Origin: Limonium bicolor
Lineage: Eukaryota > Streptophyta > Magnoliopsida > Caryophyllales > Plumbaginaceae
Direction of reading: 5' to 3'
Assembly (NCBI GenBank): GCA_023374045.1
Contig: CM041780.1
Span: forward strand, 91,849,627 to 91,913,626
DNA length: 64,000 nt
Program-made: the position numbers and the translations under genes
Notes under the pieces: model-generated
What the model was told of the DNA's origin: nothing
Database searches by the model: none
Seen by the model: only the letters and a program-made list of their open reading frames with translations
Shown here: positions 1 through 11,444 of the stretch, piece by piece
Numbering within the stretch: position 1 is the stretch's first letter
Layout: every line of letters starts with the position of its first letter

Positions 1-1764
1 GACCGGACTTGGCAAGTCCGGTCGGTAAGTCCGGTCGAGCCTAAAAAAAAAAAAAAAAAATTTTGAATTCTAAGAATGGCAATGGGTAATAAGGTATGCC
101 TTTGGTAGGGTAGTAATGATTGAGACCCTAAGAACTTAAGAGATTAAGTTAAGTTAAGTATAAACTTGAAAGTTTAAGATTAAGTTTGTAAGATTAAGTG
201 TAAGACCTAAGAGGTGTTAGGTGGGGATCATTAAGGAATTAAGTAAGTTAAACAAGTTAAGTAAGTCATATTAAGTTAAGTGATTAACAACCTAAAACTG
301 AATGAATGTTTTAGGACTTGGGAGTTTGGACTCCGGAAGAGAGTAAGCAGCCGAACGACCAACGGTGAACGGTACAGTTCTCTTGTGACCTGCTTGCTAA
401 CGAGGTGTCCCTCGGCTTGTGTGCTATTTGTTTTGTGTGCTCACTAAACAATAAAGCATGCAACCGGAACATATTATATTATATTGTATTGTTGTGTGAT
501 GTTTGAAAACTAACACAACATGCCGTGAGAACTTACTTACCAATGTTTAGTAAGGAATTGAGTGAGACTAAGGTACGCCCCTAATAAGGGACGATATGAA
601 CCGAAAGAGGTTAACCGACAAACAGGGTTTGAGATTACTACTAACTGGAACTTGAGTGAGGAAACCCGGGACCGATCTCCGGTCATGCATGCTAAGGAAA
701 AAGGGGGACGGTATCTGAATCAGATCCGCCCTCCGCTTAAGGACTTGTCTTCGGACTTGTAGCCTAGGGCCGGTTGCCGGCTCAGCTACGCTGGATTCCC
801 GTCCAGGGTAGGTGGCATTAAGATGGTGCGGTGGGATCACCAAAATCCCAGGTTTGGACTTAGGCTACAACCATTCCCCTCCAGGAACGGTTCGTATTCT
901 GAGAATAAGTTAAGGTTAAGATGAGTTACAATCATTCCTTTCTAAAGGATGATTTGTATCGTTAAGATTAAGATAAGTTAAGATTAAGATAAGTTACAAT
1001 CATTCCTTTTTAAAGGATGATTTGTATCGTTAAGATTAAGATTAAGTTAAGATTAAGATTAAGGTGAGGTTAAGATAAGTTGCAACCATTCCTTTTTAAA
1101 GGATGGTTTGTATTATTCAGATTAAGGTAAGTTACATCCACTCCTTATTAAAGGATGGTTGTTTCTAAGATTAAGATAAGACTAAGAGTGAGGTGAGATA
1201 AGGATGGACTAAGATTAGGAGGGAACATTACTTAAGGAGTTAAATAGTTAACTCTCTAATTAAGGGAACGCGTTTAAGTCGTTCATTGTCGTGAACTTTG
1301 ATTGTTCATAAATGGATTGTGTTTACAGCATTTACTATTATGTTGTGCATCCAATCAACCTCCATGCTATCGACAATTAGTCGTCGTAGCCACGTTAGCT
1401 TGGGGGCCATGAGGGGATCGTACCAGCATTCGTGCTGACCCCCTTTGGGGGCTGTTTTTACTACACAGGTACAACAGGAAGCGGCCGTCGCGAGGGTAAG
1501 AAGAGGATACAAGTGTTAAGGGTTAAGAGTGGCCTACGAGTTGTGTATGTACACTCGTATGGCAATATGAGTTAGTAAGATGTATAGGATGTGAGGGGGT
1601 TGTAAGAAGGATATGTAAATGTTTAAGGTTGTTGCACTAATGTTCGGTATATTCTGTAGTCAGACCGTGGCAAGGTCCTGGATTTGTAAAGAATTCCGCT
1701 GCGATATGTTTATATATATATGTTAAGTTGCGAGACCACATTTGGATTGAGTTGGGGTGTTACA
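1..1764 (+). repeat. 5' LTR of element A (right-hand part)
   Basis: This matches 9692-11444 almost base for base and ends TGTTACA just before the primer-binding site. It starts inside the palindromic cassette (bases 1-40). It also holds a hairpin array (865-1165), a predicted splice acceptor (AG at 1467-1468) and the sequence ATTCCGCTGC near 1693. The short open frames here (562-762 plus, 568-843 minus, 1306-1512 minus) recur unchanged in the 3' LTR and resemble no protein I know, so I do not call them genes. Confidence 0.92.
865..1165 (+). repeat. Array of five small hairpins in the element A LTR
   Basis: Five units follow the pattern TTACAATCATTCC, a short spacer, GGATGATTTGTAT, so each can fold on itself (ATCATTCCTTT against AAAGGATGAT). 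They start near 865, 925, 993, 1080 and 1131 and are separated by TTAAGATTAAG-type tracts. Spacing differs between the two LTRs of A because one TTAAGATTAAG tract changed length. Confidence 0.8.
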
Positions 1765-1768
1765 AAAG

Positions 1769-1780
1769 TGGTATCAGAGC
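1769..1780 (+). other. Primer-binding site of element A (initiator tRNA-Met)
   Basis: TGGTATCAGAGC, complementary to the 3' end of plant initiator tRNA-Met, lies four bases after the LTR end. It runs into a short inverted repeat (AGAGCGTAGTTACGCTCT) that could fold over the primer site. Element C has the same arrangement. Confidence 0.93.
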
Positions 1781-2720
1781 GTAGTTACGCTCTGAAGACA
1801 AGAAATACCGAACTTAGGAGGATATTGAGGCTGAGATTGAGTTACGGGTTAAGGGTTAAGAGATAGAGTGTGAGGTGCGTTAGCCAGGACTTCCCGGTGT
1901 TTACCGGATATCCATAGTACCTAGGCCCGCCCTCCACATCCCTAACCCTAAATGTGTGGAACAAACGCCAGAGAGAAGAAAGCCTTCTCTTACTCGGGGA
2001 AACCCGATCTGGCAGTTAGCTAACAGTAAGCAATACGAGAAACAACTTGTTGTACAACAGTTATGGAGAACTGGGAGATTTTAAATGGAGCGCATCAACA
2101 GAGAAACAGGCGCTACCTATGGAATACTATCAGTAAGGGAACGGTAATTACCGGCAACATGGGTCGACATGCTACGCAGTCGAAATAACCCGCCATACCA
2201 ATGATAAGGAAAGCACTACGCGTGCAATGGATGAGGAAATGATAAACGACATGAGTACCGGACAGTGGTCCGAAGGAGCATAACAGTATGATAATACAGA
2301 GCATGAGGATTGAGATTACTGGAAAGTCCAGTTAAGAACCGGGAACTCCAAACCCCGTACAATGAAAAAGGTTGCAAACCTGCCCGACATAACGCGGACA
2401 ACGGTGGAAACACATATAAATTGTATACCGAAATCGGACCACGATGTAGTGCCTAAGGGAAAATCATTACTTAGTAACCACAACAAGATGTGTGGAGACA
2501 GAAGCGAGGATTAAGACATAAGAAAATATTAAAGGGTTCCCTCAGAAAGGGGAACGCCCTGGTAGATGACAGTACTGTCAAACTACAAGGAAACTGCCGG
2601 ATGGTCGGTTATCTAAAATAAGAGATTATAGAAGGAGTCTCGAGGACTACCAATTACATGGAAATTAGAAGGGAGTATCACTACAGATGCACCTTGTACC
2701 AATGACCCATCCTGCATGGC

Positions 2721-2740
2721 GCACTTGCTATGGCAAGTGC
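2721..2740 (+). other. Perfect 8-bp hairpin conserved between elements A and C
   Basis: GCACTTGC and GCAAGTGC flank the four-base loop TATG. Element C has the same stem in the same flanking context (GCATGGC on its 5' side), but in its own orientation the loop reads CATA, the reverse complement. Confidence 0.8.
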
Positions 2741-5737
2741 TACCACGGTTAAGCCACACGGAAAGCCATCATGGCAAGATAGGAGAACGCTACAGTTGTA
2801 ACACATATAACACCGGATTGTAAAACCATAAGAACAGGAAAATAGGACCTTGGAAGGGCCTGACGGCCTGACCATGATGAGATGAACCGACACATCAGCC
2901 AGCAGGGAGCTGAGCTTAGATGAAATATTAAACCATATAAATGCTAGCAACGGTATAACCCACTACAACAGCAACCGACAGTATGGTAAGAACACCAATC
3001 TCAAACTCCAAGGGGAAAACCTAAGAGATTGCTCGGTATCGCGAGCAAAAACACTATATAAGCAATGATATACAAGGGATGTATTATAAGATACTATTGA
3101 GACTGTGAAGCATCGACGTACAACGAAAACGGGATAAGACTCTCAGAGTGACCATTAAGGACACCAATAACAACATTCTTTAATGAAGATGTTGGAAAAC
3201 CCGGAAATCAAGGATAAAAGAAATAAACATAAGCTATAACCTACTAAGAATTAAAGTCGTACAACCCTGGAAAAGGAAAGCTCAGAGGACTACCCCCACA
3301 GAGCGGGCATAGTCGAGCCGAACAAACTGATGAATGACAGCTAGTACTGTTCGTCTAACTCATTAATACCCAAGTATGATTGATCATCAACGGGTGGCGT
3401 AGTCAACGGAAGTTGAACGAAGCGTTGAGATAGAAGTATAAGATGCAAGGATGATACCCAACTTGGACACCGTAAGGCAAACGCCTAATACGAACTTATC
3501 CTTGATTGCCAAAAGACATAAGTCTAGTAAAATGACAGTATTGTCAAAGACATTAAGTAACCTCAGATCACCTGAACAACTTCCATAGCAGGAAGCAGGA
3601 TGTAACAACTTACCATAAAACCCGATACTACATTTAGTATGTAACCTAATGATTGATGGTGTTCCAAGGGACCAGAAGTTTATGAGGATAACCTACAGAT
3701 GAGTAAGAGTACAAATAATGAACTGAGACATTAAGCACTAAGAGCCTACGAGCCAAGGATGTTAACCACATCAGAGCCCGAGGCGCAATAAGTTATAAGA
3801 GAGCTTGTGTAAGCCAAGAAAGGGTACCAATGAGAATATTGAGATAATGCTAAGGACAGGAGCGGAGAACGAACCATGCCTTTTTAGGGTGGGGATACCT
3901 CTCCTTGTTGTGAGGCCATGAGTGGGAATGAACCCCTCAAAAGGGCTTTCACATATTAGAGATAAAATACACTTTATTTAGAAGATGGGAACTATGAACC
4001 TTGAGATTACCTTAGAACATACCTGATACACTTGAGTAATAAGGTAGGTTGCAGAGATAGACCCCATATCCGACACCAGGATGTAAGAATTAGTGATCGT
4101 CAGAGATAAACACCGTGACTGCACATTATGGCACGTCAATTAATCAATGCTCAGAAGAGCTTGTGATTCAGAGGATGGCATCCTCAGTAACCAGTTGAAC
4201 TACATGGTAGATAACATCACTAAGGATGAGAGAAAGTGAAAGAAATTAGCTTACTTACGAATCTGAGATTGGAGCATAACATCTTCATATCAAGAGTCAA
4301 CTATTTTACAACACGGTACGACAACCGCCAATACCGGAATGAAAGAACTTCCAGTGTGTTTACACCAAGAAGGGATTGAGTATAAGTTAAGACATTAGAA
4401 TAAGTGAGTAAGAGGTTGCACCATTAATGGGCAACATGGTAAAGGCCAACTACCACGGTAGTAGTGGTCGTGAGTACAATAGTTAGATAAGTGGATTAAG
4501 TCATGGTGCGCGGTAAGGCGACCATTATGTATGAGCCGTCAAATATTGACACTGAGGCAATTAGATTTATGAGTTAAGATTAGCATAAGTAAGAAAATAA
4601 GATGGTAGACGAACTGAGCATTGATGCCAGTAGCCTGGACCTGGTTAGGTAAGATTTCACAGGAAGCACACCATCCATTCCTTAAGGAACTGGAAGTGCT
4701 TTCCTAATAGAATAATATGAGAAACAAGATAAGAGGCTCTACGGAAAGAGACCTCAGATATTAAGTGACCGAATCAATACGGAATACAGGAAGGAGCTAG
4801 AGCATACCATACCCAAGAACACAGTAAATGGACTTCCCTTGATTGACTTCAAGAAGAACAATAAATGTTATTTTGGAACGATGAAAGAGGAGATCGACAA
4901 CAGAATACTTCATAATTAGCAATAGCTAAACGTGTGACGGACACTATGAGTTTACTAAACGAGACGTGGGACGACTGCACCCCACAGGGGCTTGCAGGCC
5001 TGACACGCTCATTTATGAGTTAGTTGGGTAAGTAGTAATGTACCAGTAAGGTACCCCATGCATGTGAACGAGTGGTGTAAGGAACACGGGAAGTAGTCGA
5101 CTCCGTACCACCGACAACGACGCAAGACCAGACAAGAGCAGCTACTACCACAAACAGTCGAAGAGAAGAGCTCAGTTGAACCAGCAACACAGAGGAACCA
5201 GAGAACAAATAATTAAGGACTATGAAGTGCGAAGAGCACGGATTGTTAAGTACAGACATTGAACATGCCTTAAGATGTAAGGGACTAAAACTGTAAAGCG
5301 CATTATGCACTAAACAGTAGTTTCAGACTAAGAATCATCCTCAGACCAAAGGTCAGTTGGGGAGAACAATTTAGACATTCGAGAAAATACTAAGGGTATG
5401 AGCGTAAGATCTTCAAGGAGAATGGATAGACGAGTTACAACTCATTAAGGCCGTGTATATATAAAGATAACACGTGTCCATTGAGACATTTAGGCCTAAG
5501 ATTATCAGAGTGGTGCAGCGGAAGCTAGCAGATCACTACCTTTGAGATTAGACCAAACTAAGTTAAGGAAACGGTATAAGTACCGTTAAGAATCCTCGAT
5601 ACAGAGACTAAGTCATTTCTGATCGAATTATAAGTAAGATAGATGACGTGGAAGCTAGAATGCTTGGTGAGAATTAGACATCTTGAACTTATGTTCAAAG
5701 ATGATGTAACGCTGATTACGTGGGCGTAATCCATTTT

Positions 5738-5748
5738 AAGGGGGGTAG
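5738..5748 (+). other. Upstream polypurine tract of element A
   Basis: AAGGGGGGTAG follows an inverted repeat, GATTACGTGGGCGTAATC. It is the same kind of tract as the one abutting the 3' LTR, but about 1.17 kb upstream of it. B and C have it at the corresponding place. Confidence 0.75.
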
Positions 5749-6546
5749 AGCGAAAACCGCTTAGCGTATGTTTGTGTACTGAGTACATAAACTACGGTGT
5801 GCATAGCACAAAATAATTTGAGAATATGTTTTACATAAACATTTTGAGATAAATCATGGTTATTGCACACAGAAGATGTGAATACCATACATATTAAGTA
5901 CCTATCTTGTTAACTCCGGTGTGAGTACAAGTTAAGAGAATTAAGGAAGAGGATTAAGTGGATTAAGGAGACTTAAGAAATAAGGAATATATGAGGTATG
6001 AGTCGATATGAGACTAGGTGTGAGATAAGAATAAGATAACACTATGAGGTATTATTTGATATGAGCATGAGTTAGGATATAGTAATGCTATGTGGTATGA
6101 GACAGTGGAAGTTGGTATGAGACTGATATAGAATTTAGTAGGAATTTAAGTCTTGAGGTAATTACTAAGAGATGAATTGGGAATGCTTGATGGAATGAGT
6201 TCACACTTTGGAGATGTATTGATCATGATTAGAAGAACTAAAAAGATAGAAAATTGGACATGAGTGAATTATTTGGATGTTTGAAAATGACGTGGGAGGT
6301 GGAACTTGATTTTCTAGGGATCAAGGGAAACCGAACACAAATTGGGGTGGAAGGATAGTTCTACACTGATGCTGATCACATCAGGGTTGGATGATTCCTG
6401 AAACTCCCTACCAGTGGTCACAATTAAATCACACTAAGGATAGAAACCTTAGGATAAAAATGAAATTGGAGTTGCTTGTATTTTTAATTAGAGGAATTAT
6501 TCCTCACATGACCTCGTAAAAAGGATTACCTTTTTACTGAGTCTCG

Positions 6547-6672
6547 CCCATGAAGTCGAGGACGCACGAGCCTTTGTCTTCGGACCGGTGACATGGGGAG
6601 AGCAGCGTGTTTTGTATTCTGGCCCATGGTGACGAGGACGAATGAGCCATTGTCTACGGACCGGTGACATGG
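6547..6672 (+). repeat. Two-copy direct repeat before the 3' LTR of element A
   Basis: Two imperfect copies share the core GACGAGGACGAATGAGCC / GTCGAGGACGCACGAGCC followed by GGACCGGTGACATGGG, each opening with CCCATG and closing with CATGGG. The pair recurs in element B (about 52826-52951), with remnants in C near 35318-35510. Confidence 0.75.
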
Positions 6673-6906
6673 GAGAATACGTTGGAAATTATGTGAATGT
6701 TTTAATCATAAAAAGGAACAAAAGGAATTTTGAGTGCTGCACATGCTTAAGCATGTTGTGTGATATTTAAGTATGAGAATATGGCGGATCCAATGATCCA
6801 ATGAGACTAAGTATACATAAGATGATCTATATGATCTAAGGAATGAGGTAAGACATGTATTCTAATAAGATAAGATGCATGGGAACTTTGGGGACAAAGT
6901 TCTTTT

Positions 6907-6919
6907 AAGGGGGGTAGAT
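6907..6919 (+). other. Polypurine tract of element A
   Basis: AAGGGGGGTAGAT directly precedes the 3' LTR start (TGAAATACCCC). This is the expected primer for plus-strand DNA synthesis. Confidence 0.9.
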
Positions 6920-7539
6920 TGAAATACCCCAAACCTAAGTATGCTAAGTAAACATCAAATCATGATGTATTAAGGCTAAAATATGCCTTAGAAAGATTGG
7001 TAGATAATTTAAACCAAGGAAAACACAAGGAAATGCCTTAAGGGCAATTAGGGCAAAAATGTGCTCTAAGCTTGGAGAGACTTGGGTGAGTACCCAAATA
7101 GCATGATAAGACCTTAGTAATATTCTAATGGTCATTTTAAATCAATTAGCAAAGAAAACCAAACTTGAAAACAAGTTAAAACACAAAATGTGCTTTAAGA
7201 AGTCTTAAAGCACATTTTTGAGAAATTGTCTTAGAATTGAGTTTTGAGTGGCTAAATGTCCATCATTACTCTTTAATCAACATGTGTACTAATTAGTATC
7301 ACATTAGGAGGTCTAAATCAATGGGAAATCAAAAATTTCAGAAATATGTGCACTGATTAGTGAATAGTGCCAAATAGTGACTAGTTTAAGTTTTAATCAA
7401 CTTAAGCTAATTAGTTGGTCAACAAAGACCATGACTAGCCTCATTTAAGGTAGGGGGCCGGTTTTTCTAAGGAGGGTGAGTCACCATAAGTAGTCAAATA
7501 AGAAGAAAAGAAGAGATAAGTAAAGAAGTTACTATTTGC

Positions 7540-7630
7540 TTTTAAAGCAAAATATCTTATAAGCTACCTTCTCTCTATCTCCATTTCTCTCTTCACCCAC
7601 GGTTTCTTCTTCTTCTCTCTGTTCCAAAAC
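7540..7630 (+). promoter_or_regulatory. Possible promoter/leader start in the element A LTR
   Basis: An AT-rich stretch (CTTATAAG near 7557) is followed by CT-rich sequence such as CTTCTCTCTATCTCC. This resembles a plant core promoter with a pyrimidine patch. Similar arrangements lie at the matching positions of B (about 53810-53910) and C (about 34060-34150, minus). There is no direct evidence for a start site. Confidence 0.35.
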
Positions 7631-9474
7631 CGAGAGTGCTGCCCTCCATGGTTCTCCATCTTCAATCACTTGCCAAAAACTCCAAGCTCCAAATCCAAAA
7701 CAAATTGCATATTTGTCTTAGTTAGGTCAAGACCTATCTTTCTATCTTTTCAAATCTTTCAAAGCTCCATTTTGGTGCCATGAAAAACTCCATTGATGGG
7801 GGAAAATCAAGTTTGAAGAGCTCATTAGCTTCTCCATTCTCTTAAGGTAAAGAAAATGTAAGAAAAACCATGTTTCCATCATTTCTTGTACATGGCCGAA
7901 AATTCCTTCTCATGGGGCTATGTTTTTATGCCTTGTTCTAGCTTGATTTATTCACCAAGGACTAGTGGAGGTCCTATTTCATTCAATGCCAAAGTCTACC
8001 TTGAGACTTCAAAGGTAATCATCCACTTTTATGCCTTAGAACACATTTCTAACCTAGGTTTTCATTCCTTGAGGTTAGTGCATTGTTTAGTACTCATATG
8101 AGTCCTTAAATATTGATTAGAACATTGGCAAAAGGAATTTAAGTGGTGGCCGAGATCTATGCAAGAAGAAGGCCTAAGGAGGAGATTAAGATAAGCTTGA
8201 GAAAACAAGGTAAAATGCTTACCTAATGGTGGTTTAAGATTAAGGAATGAGTTTTAGATAAATACCAATGTGGCTTAAAGCTTACATTGTGTATTGGGTT
8301 ATATAACCTAAGAAAAAGAACTTAAACAAGCTTATGAACTTGTGGTTAAGGAGCTAATGAGAATGAGTTAGTAATATAAGTTTAAGGTGGATTTTAAGAG
8401 CATTATAACTACTATGAGATTGATGAGTGTATTTGCAGGTTGAAAGCTTATATATGTGGGAAATTCAGTGTTTAAGTTTAAGTCATTTAAGGGCCTAAGA
8501 GCCATGTCATTTAAGAGCCTTAGTGCTACGCAATTTAAGATTATTGCAAATATTGAGTTTGTTATGAATGAGTTGGTTTGGGTGATGAGATATGATGAGA
8601 AAGAACTTGAGGTGTGTGAGATGGTTAAATGAGGAAAATAATGTGTTTGGGCATGCTATGATGCTAGAGGTGCTATGGCAAAATTTGAGTAGAAAATAAG
8701 TGTTTAGGCGATGGTGGTGAACTAATATGACCTAGGATTTACTAGGAATCATTATGAGGAATTTGAGTGGAGATTAGTTAACTAAGGAGTCCTTGAGGTT
8801 TAGGATGACCTAGAGATGTCTAGGAGGAGTTAGAGGAATGGTGAGTGTTTTGAGCACACCAAAATCATGAGATGAGGAATATAAGAAGTGTGCATAAGTT
8901 TAAGGAGAAGGTGTAATGATTAAGGTGAATTGAATGTGTTCTAAGGGGAATTAATGTACTAGGAAGTTTTAGAGGTTGTCTTGATGAAAAAGGGGGTGAG
9001 ATAAAGTGTGGTAATGAGTCATAATGACTTAGGCATTACCTTGGAGGATTTGGGAATCAAGAGAATGTAATTGAGCATGTAGGACTTAGTCAAATGTTGG
9101 TAAACAACTATGAAGGAAATAAGGTGTTGGTGGATGGAAGCTTAAGCTTAGGAAGGAACCTTAAGTAAGTGCATAAAAGGGTTTTCGATGGTGAAAGATG
9201 CTTGGGAGATGATGTTATAGTGGTGAAGAAAACATTTGGCATAGTGGTTACATTAGGTATGAACCACCACCTAGAAACCTAGAGGAAAGCATTACAAGTG
9301 TTAGCATTATTACAAGGAAAATGCATAATGACTAAGGTGGATCTTGGTGGATGATTTAAGGTATTTAAAGGAGGGCTTAAGGTGTATTTGAGGTGCCCAA
9401 ATGAGGTTATAACATATTAGAATATATGAGGAGAAGTATGGAGTTGAAAGAGAATTTAGAAACAAGTTTCTGGA

Positions 9475-9730
9475 GCCGACCGACCTTAGGACCGGACTTG
9501 CAAGGTCGGTCGGGCTCTGTTACACTACCGGAAAATGTTTCTGGAATGGACCGGACATGGGACCGGACTTGTCAAGTCCGGTCGGGCATGAATTTTGTAC
9601 GGTAATAAGTCTCTGGAATCGACCGGACATAGGACCGGACTTGTAAGTCCGGTCGGGGTAGAATTTTCAAACGGTAAAGGGTACTGGAATGGACCGGACT
9701 TGGCAAGTCCGGTCGGTAAGTCCGGTCGAG
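9475..9730 (+). repeat. Palindromic cassette of the element A LTR
   Basis: About 3.5 tandem units of 71-73 bp start near 9476, 9549, 9621 and 9692. Each carries inverted copies such as GACCGGACTTG and CAAGTCCGGTCGG, and the later ones are preceded by CTGGAATGGACC-like sequence. The GC- and CpG-rich unit stands out from AT-rich surroundings. The left LTR shows the end of the same cassette at 1-40. Confidence 0.9.
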
Positions 9731-11444
9731 CCTAAAAAAAAAAAAAAAAAGAAATTTTGAATTCTAAGAATGGCAATGGGTAATAAGGTATGCCTTTGGT
9801 AGGGTAGTAATGATTGAGACCCTAAGAACTTAAGAGATTAAGTTAAGTTAAGTATAAACTTGAAAGTTTAAGATTAAGTTTGTAAGATTAAGTGTAAGAC
9901 CTAAGAGGTGTTAGGTGGGGATCATTAAGGAATTAAGTAAGTTAAACAAGTTAAGTAAGTCATATTAAGTTAAGTGATTAACAACCTAAAACTGAATGAA
10001 TGTTTTAGGACTTGGGAGTTTGGACTCCGGAAGAGAGTAAGCAGCCGAACGACCAACGGTGAACGGTACAGTTCTCTTGTGACCTGCTTGCTAACGAGGT
10101 GTCCCTCGGCTTGTGTGCTATTTGTTTTGTGTGCTCACTAAACAAGATAAAGCATGCAACCGGAACATATTATATATATTGTATTGTTGTGTGATGTTTG
10201 AAAACTAACACAACATACCGTGAGAACTTACTAACCAATGTTTAGTAAGGAATTGAGTGAGACTAAGGAACGCCCCTAATAAGGGACGATATGAACCGAA
10301 AGAGGTTAACCGACAAACAGGGTTTGAGATTACTACTAACTGGAACTTGAGTGAGGAAACCCGGGACCGATCTCCGGTCATGCATGCTAAGGAAAAAGGG
10401 GGACGGTATCTGAATCAGATCCGCCCTCCGCTTAAGGACTTGTCTTCGGACTTGTAGCCTAGGGCCGGTTGCCGGCTCAGCTACGCTGGATTCCCGTCCA
10501 GGGTAGGTGGCATTAAGATGGTGCGGTGGGATCACCTAAATCCCAGGTTTGGACTTAGGCTACAACCATTCCCCTCCAGGAACGGTTCGTATTCTGAGAA
10601 TAAGTAAGGTTAAGATGAGTTACAATCATTCCTTTATAAAGGATGATTTGTATCGTTAAGATTAAGATTAAGTTACAATCATTCCTTTTTAAAGGATGAT
10701 TTGTATCGTTAAGATTAAGATTAAGTTAAGATTAAGATTAAGGTGAGGTTAAGATAAGTTGCAACCATTCCTTTTTAAAGGATGGTTTGTATTATTCAGA
10801 TTAAGGTAAGTTACATCCACTCCTTATTAAAGGATGGTTGTTTCTAAGATTAAGATAAGACTAAGAGTGAGGTGAGATAAGGATGGACTAAGATTAGGAG
10901 GGAACATTACTTAAGGAGTTAAATAGTTAACTCTCTAATTAAGGGAACGCGTTTAAGTCGTTCATTGTCGTGAACTTTGATTGTTCATAAATGGATTGTG
11001 TTTACAGCATTTACTATTATGTTGTGCATCCAATCAACCTCCATGCTATCGACAATTAGTCGTCGTAGCCACGTTAGCTTGGGGGCCATGAGGGGATCGT
11101 ACCAGCATTCGTGCTGACCCCCTTTGGGGGCTGTTTTTACTACACAGGTACAACAGGAAGCGGCCGTCGCGAGGGTAAGAAGAGGATACAAGTGTTAAGG
11201 GTTAAGAGTGGCCTACGAGTTGTGCATGTACACTCGTATGGCAATATGAGTTAGTAAGATGTATAGGATGTGAGGGGGTTGTAAGAAGGATATGTAAATG
11301 TTTAAGGGTTTTGCACTAATGTTCGGTATATTCTGTAGTCAGACCGTGGCAAGGTCCTGGATTTGTAAAGAATTCCGCTGCGATATGTTTATATATATAC
11401 TGTTAAGTTGCGAGACCACATTTGGATTGAGTTGGGGTGTTACA

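Larger units (their letters stand above)
1765..6919 (+). mobile_element. Non-coding internal region of element A
   Basis: About 5.15 kb between primer site and 3' LTR. No frame is open beyond about 100 codons, and I see no gag zinc knuckle, protease, reverse transcriptase or integrase motif. The sequence is nevertheless conserved: 4105-6919 aligns with 50326-53199 of element B, and segments align with the interior of element C on the other strand. Landmarks are a hairpin at 2721-2740, a motif GTGCAGCGGAAGC near 5513, a first polypurine tract at 5738-5748 and a duplicated segment at 6547-6672. The conserved non-coding interior suggests a non-autonomous element moved by proteins supplied in trans. 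Confidence 0.8.
1..11444 (+). mobile_element. Element A: long-LTR, non-coding Ty3/gypsy-like retrotransposon (5' end outside window)
   Basis: Two near-identical copies of a long terminal repeat flank an internal region that begins with a tRNA-Met primer-binding site and ends with a polypurine tract. Window base 1 aligns with base 9692 of the 3' LTR, so about 2.77 kb of the 5' LTR lies outside the window and the whole element should be near 14 kb. LTR ends are TGAAATACCCC and GGGGTGTTACA. The LTRs differ only by scattered substitutions and short indels, so the insertion is fairly recent. The internal region holds no recognisable gag or pol. The long LTRs and non-coding interior fit a LARD-like element; the Tekay/Del-like assignment is inferred from the primer site, the polypurine tract and LTR length. 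Confidence 0.9.
6920..11444 (+). repeat. 3' LTR of element A (4525 bp)
   Basis: Runs from TGAAATACCCC to GGGGTGTTACA. The 5' third holds a pyrimidine-rich stretch that may be a promoter or leader (about 7540-7630) and a splice-donor-like site (AAG|GTAAAG at 7846/7847). The palindromic cassette is at 9475-9730, the hairpin array at about 10561-10841, and a splice-acceptor-like site (ACACAG|GT) at 11147. Homologous along its length with the B LTR at 53200-57763. Open frames here are short and unrecognised. Confidence 0.93.

Noticed and set aside
562..762. 66-codon frame (MRLRYAPNKGRYEP...) conserved at 10257-10457
   Set aside because: Conservation is explained by the two LTR copies. There is no family resemblance, and the B LTR does not keep the frame.
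5503..5520. Possible second primer-binding site (TATCAGAGTGGTGC) in A, similarly in B and G
   Set aside because: It lacks the leading TGG needed to pair with the tRNA 3' CCA and is not next to an LTR end.
9475..9730. Regularly spaced palindromic repeats resembling a CRISPR array
   Set aside because: Repeat units and spacers are both similar between units, the array sits inside an LTR and is copied in both LTRs, and the genome is a plant's.
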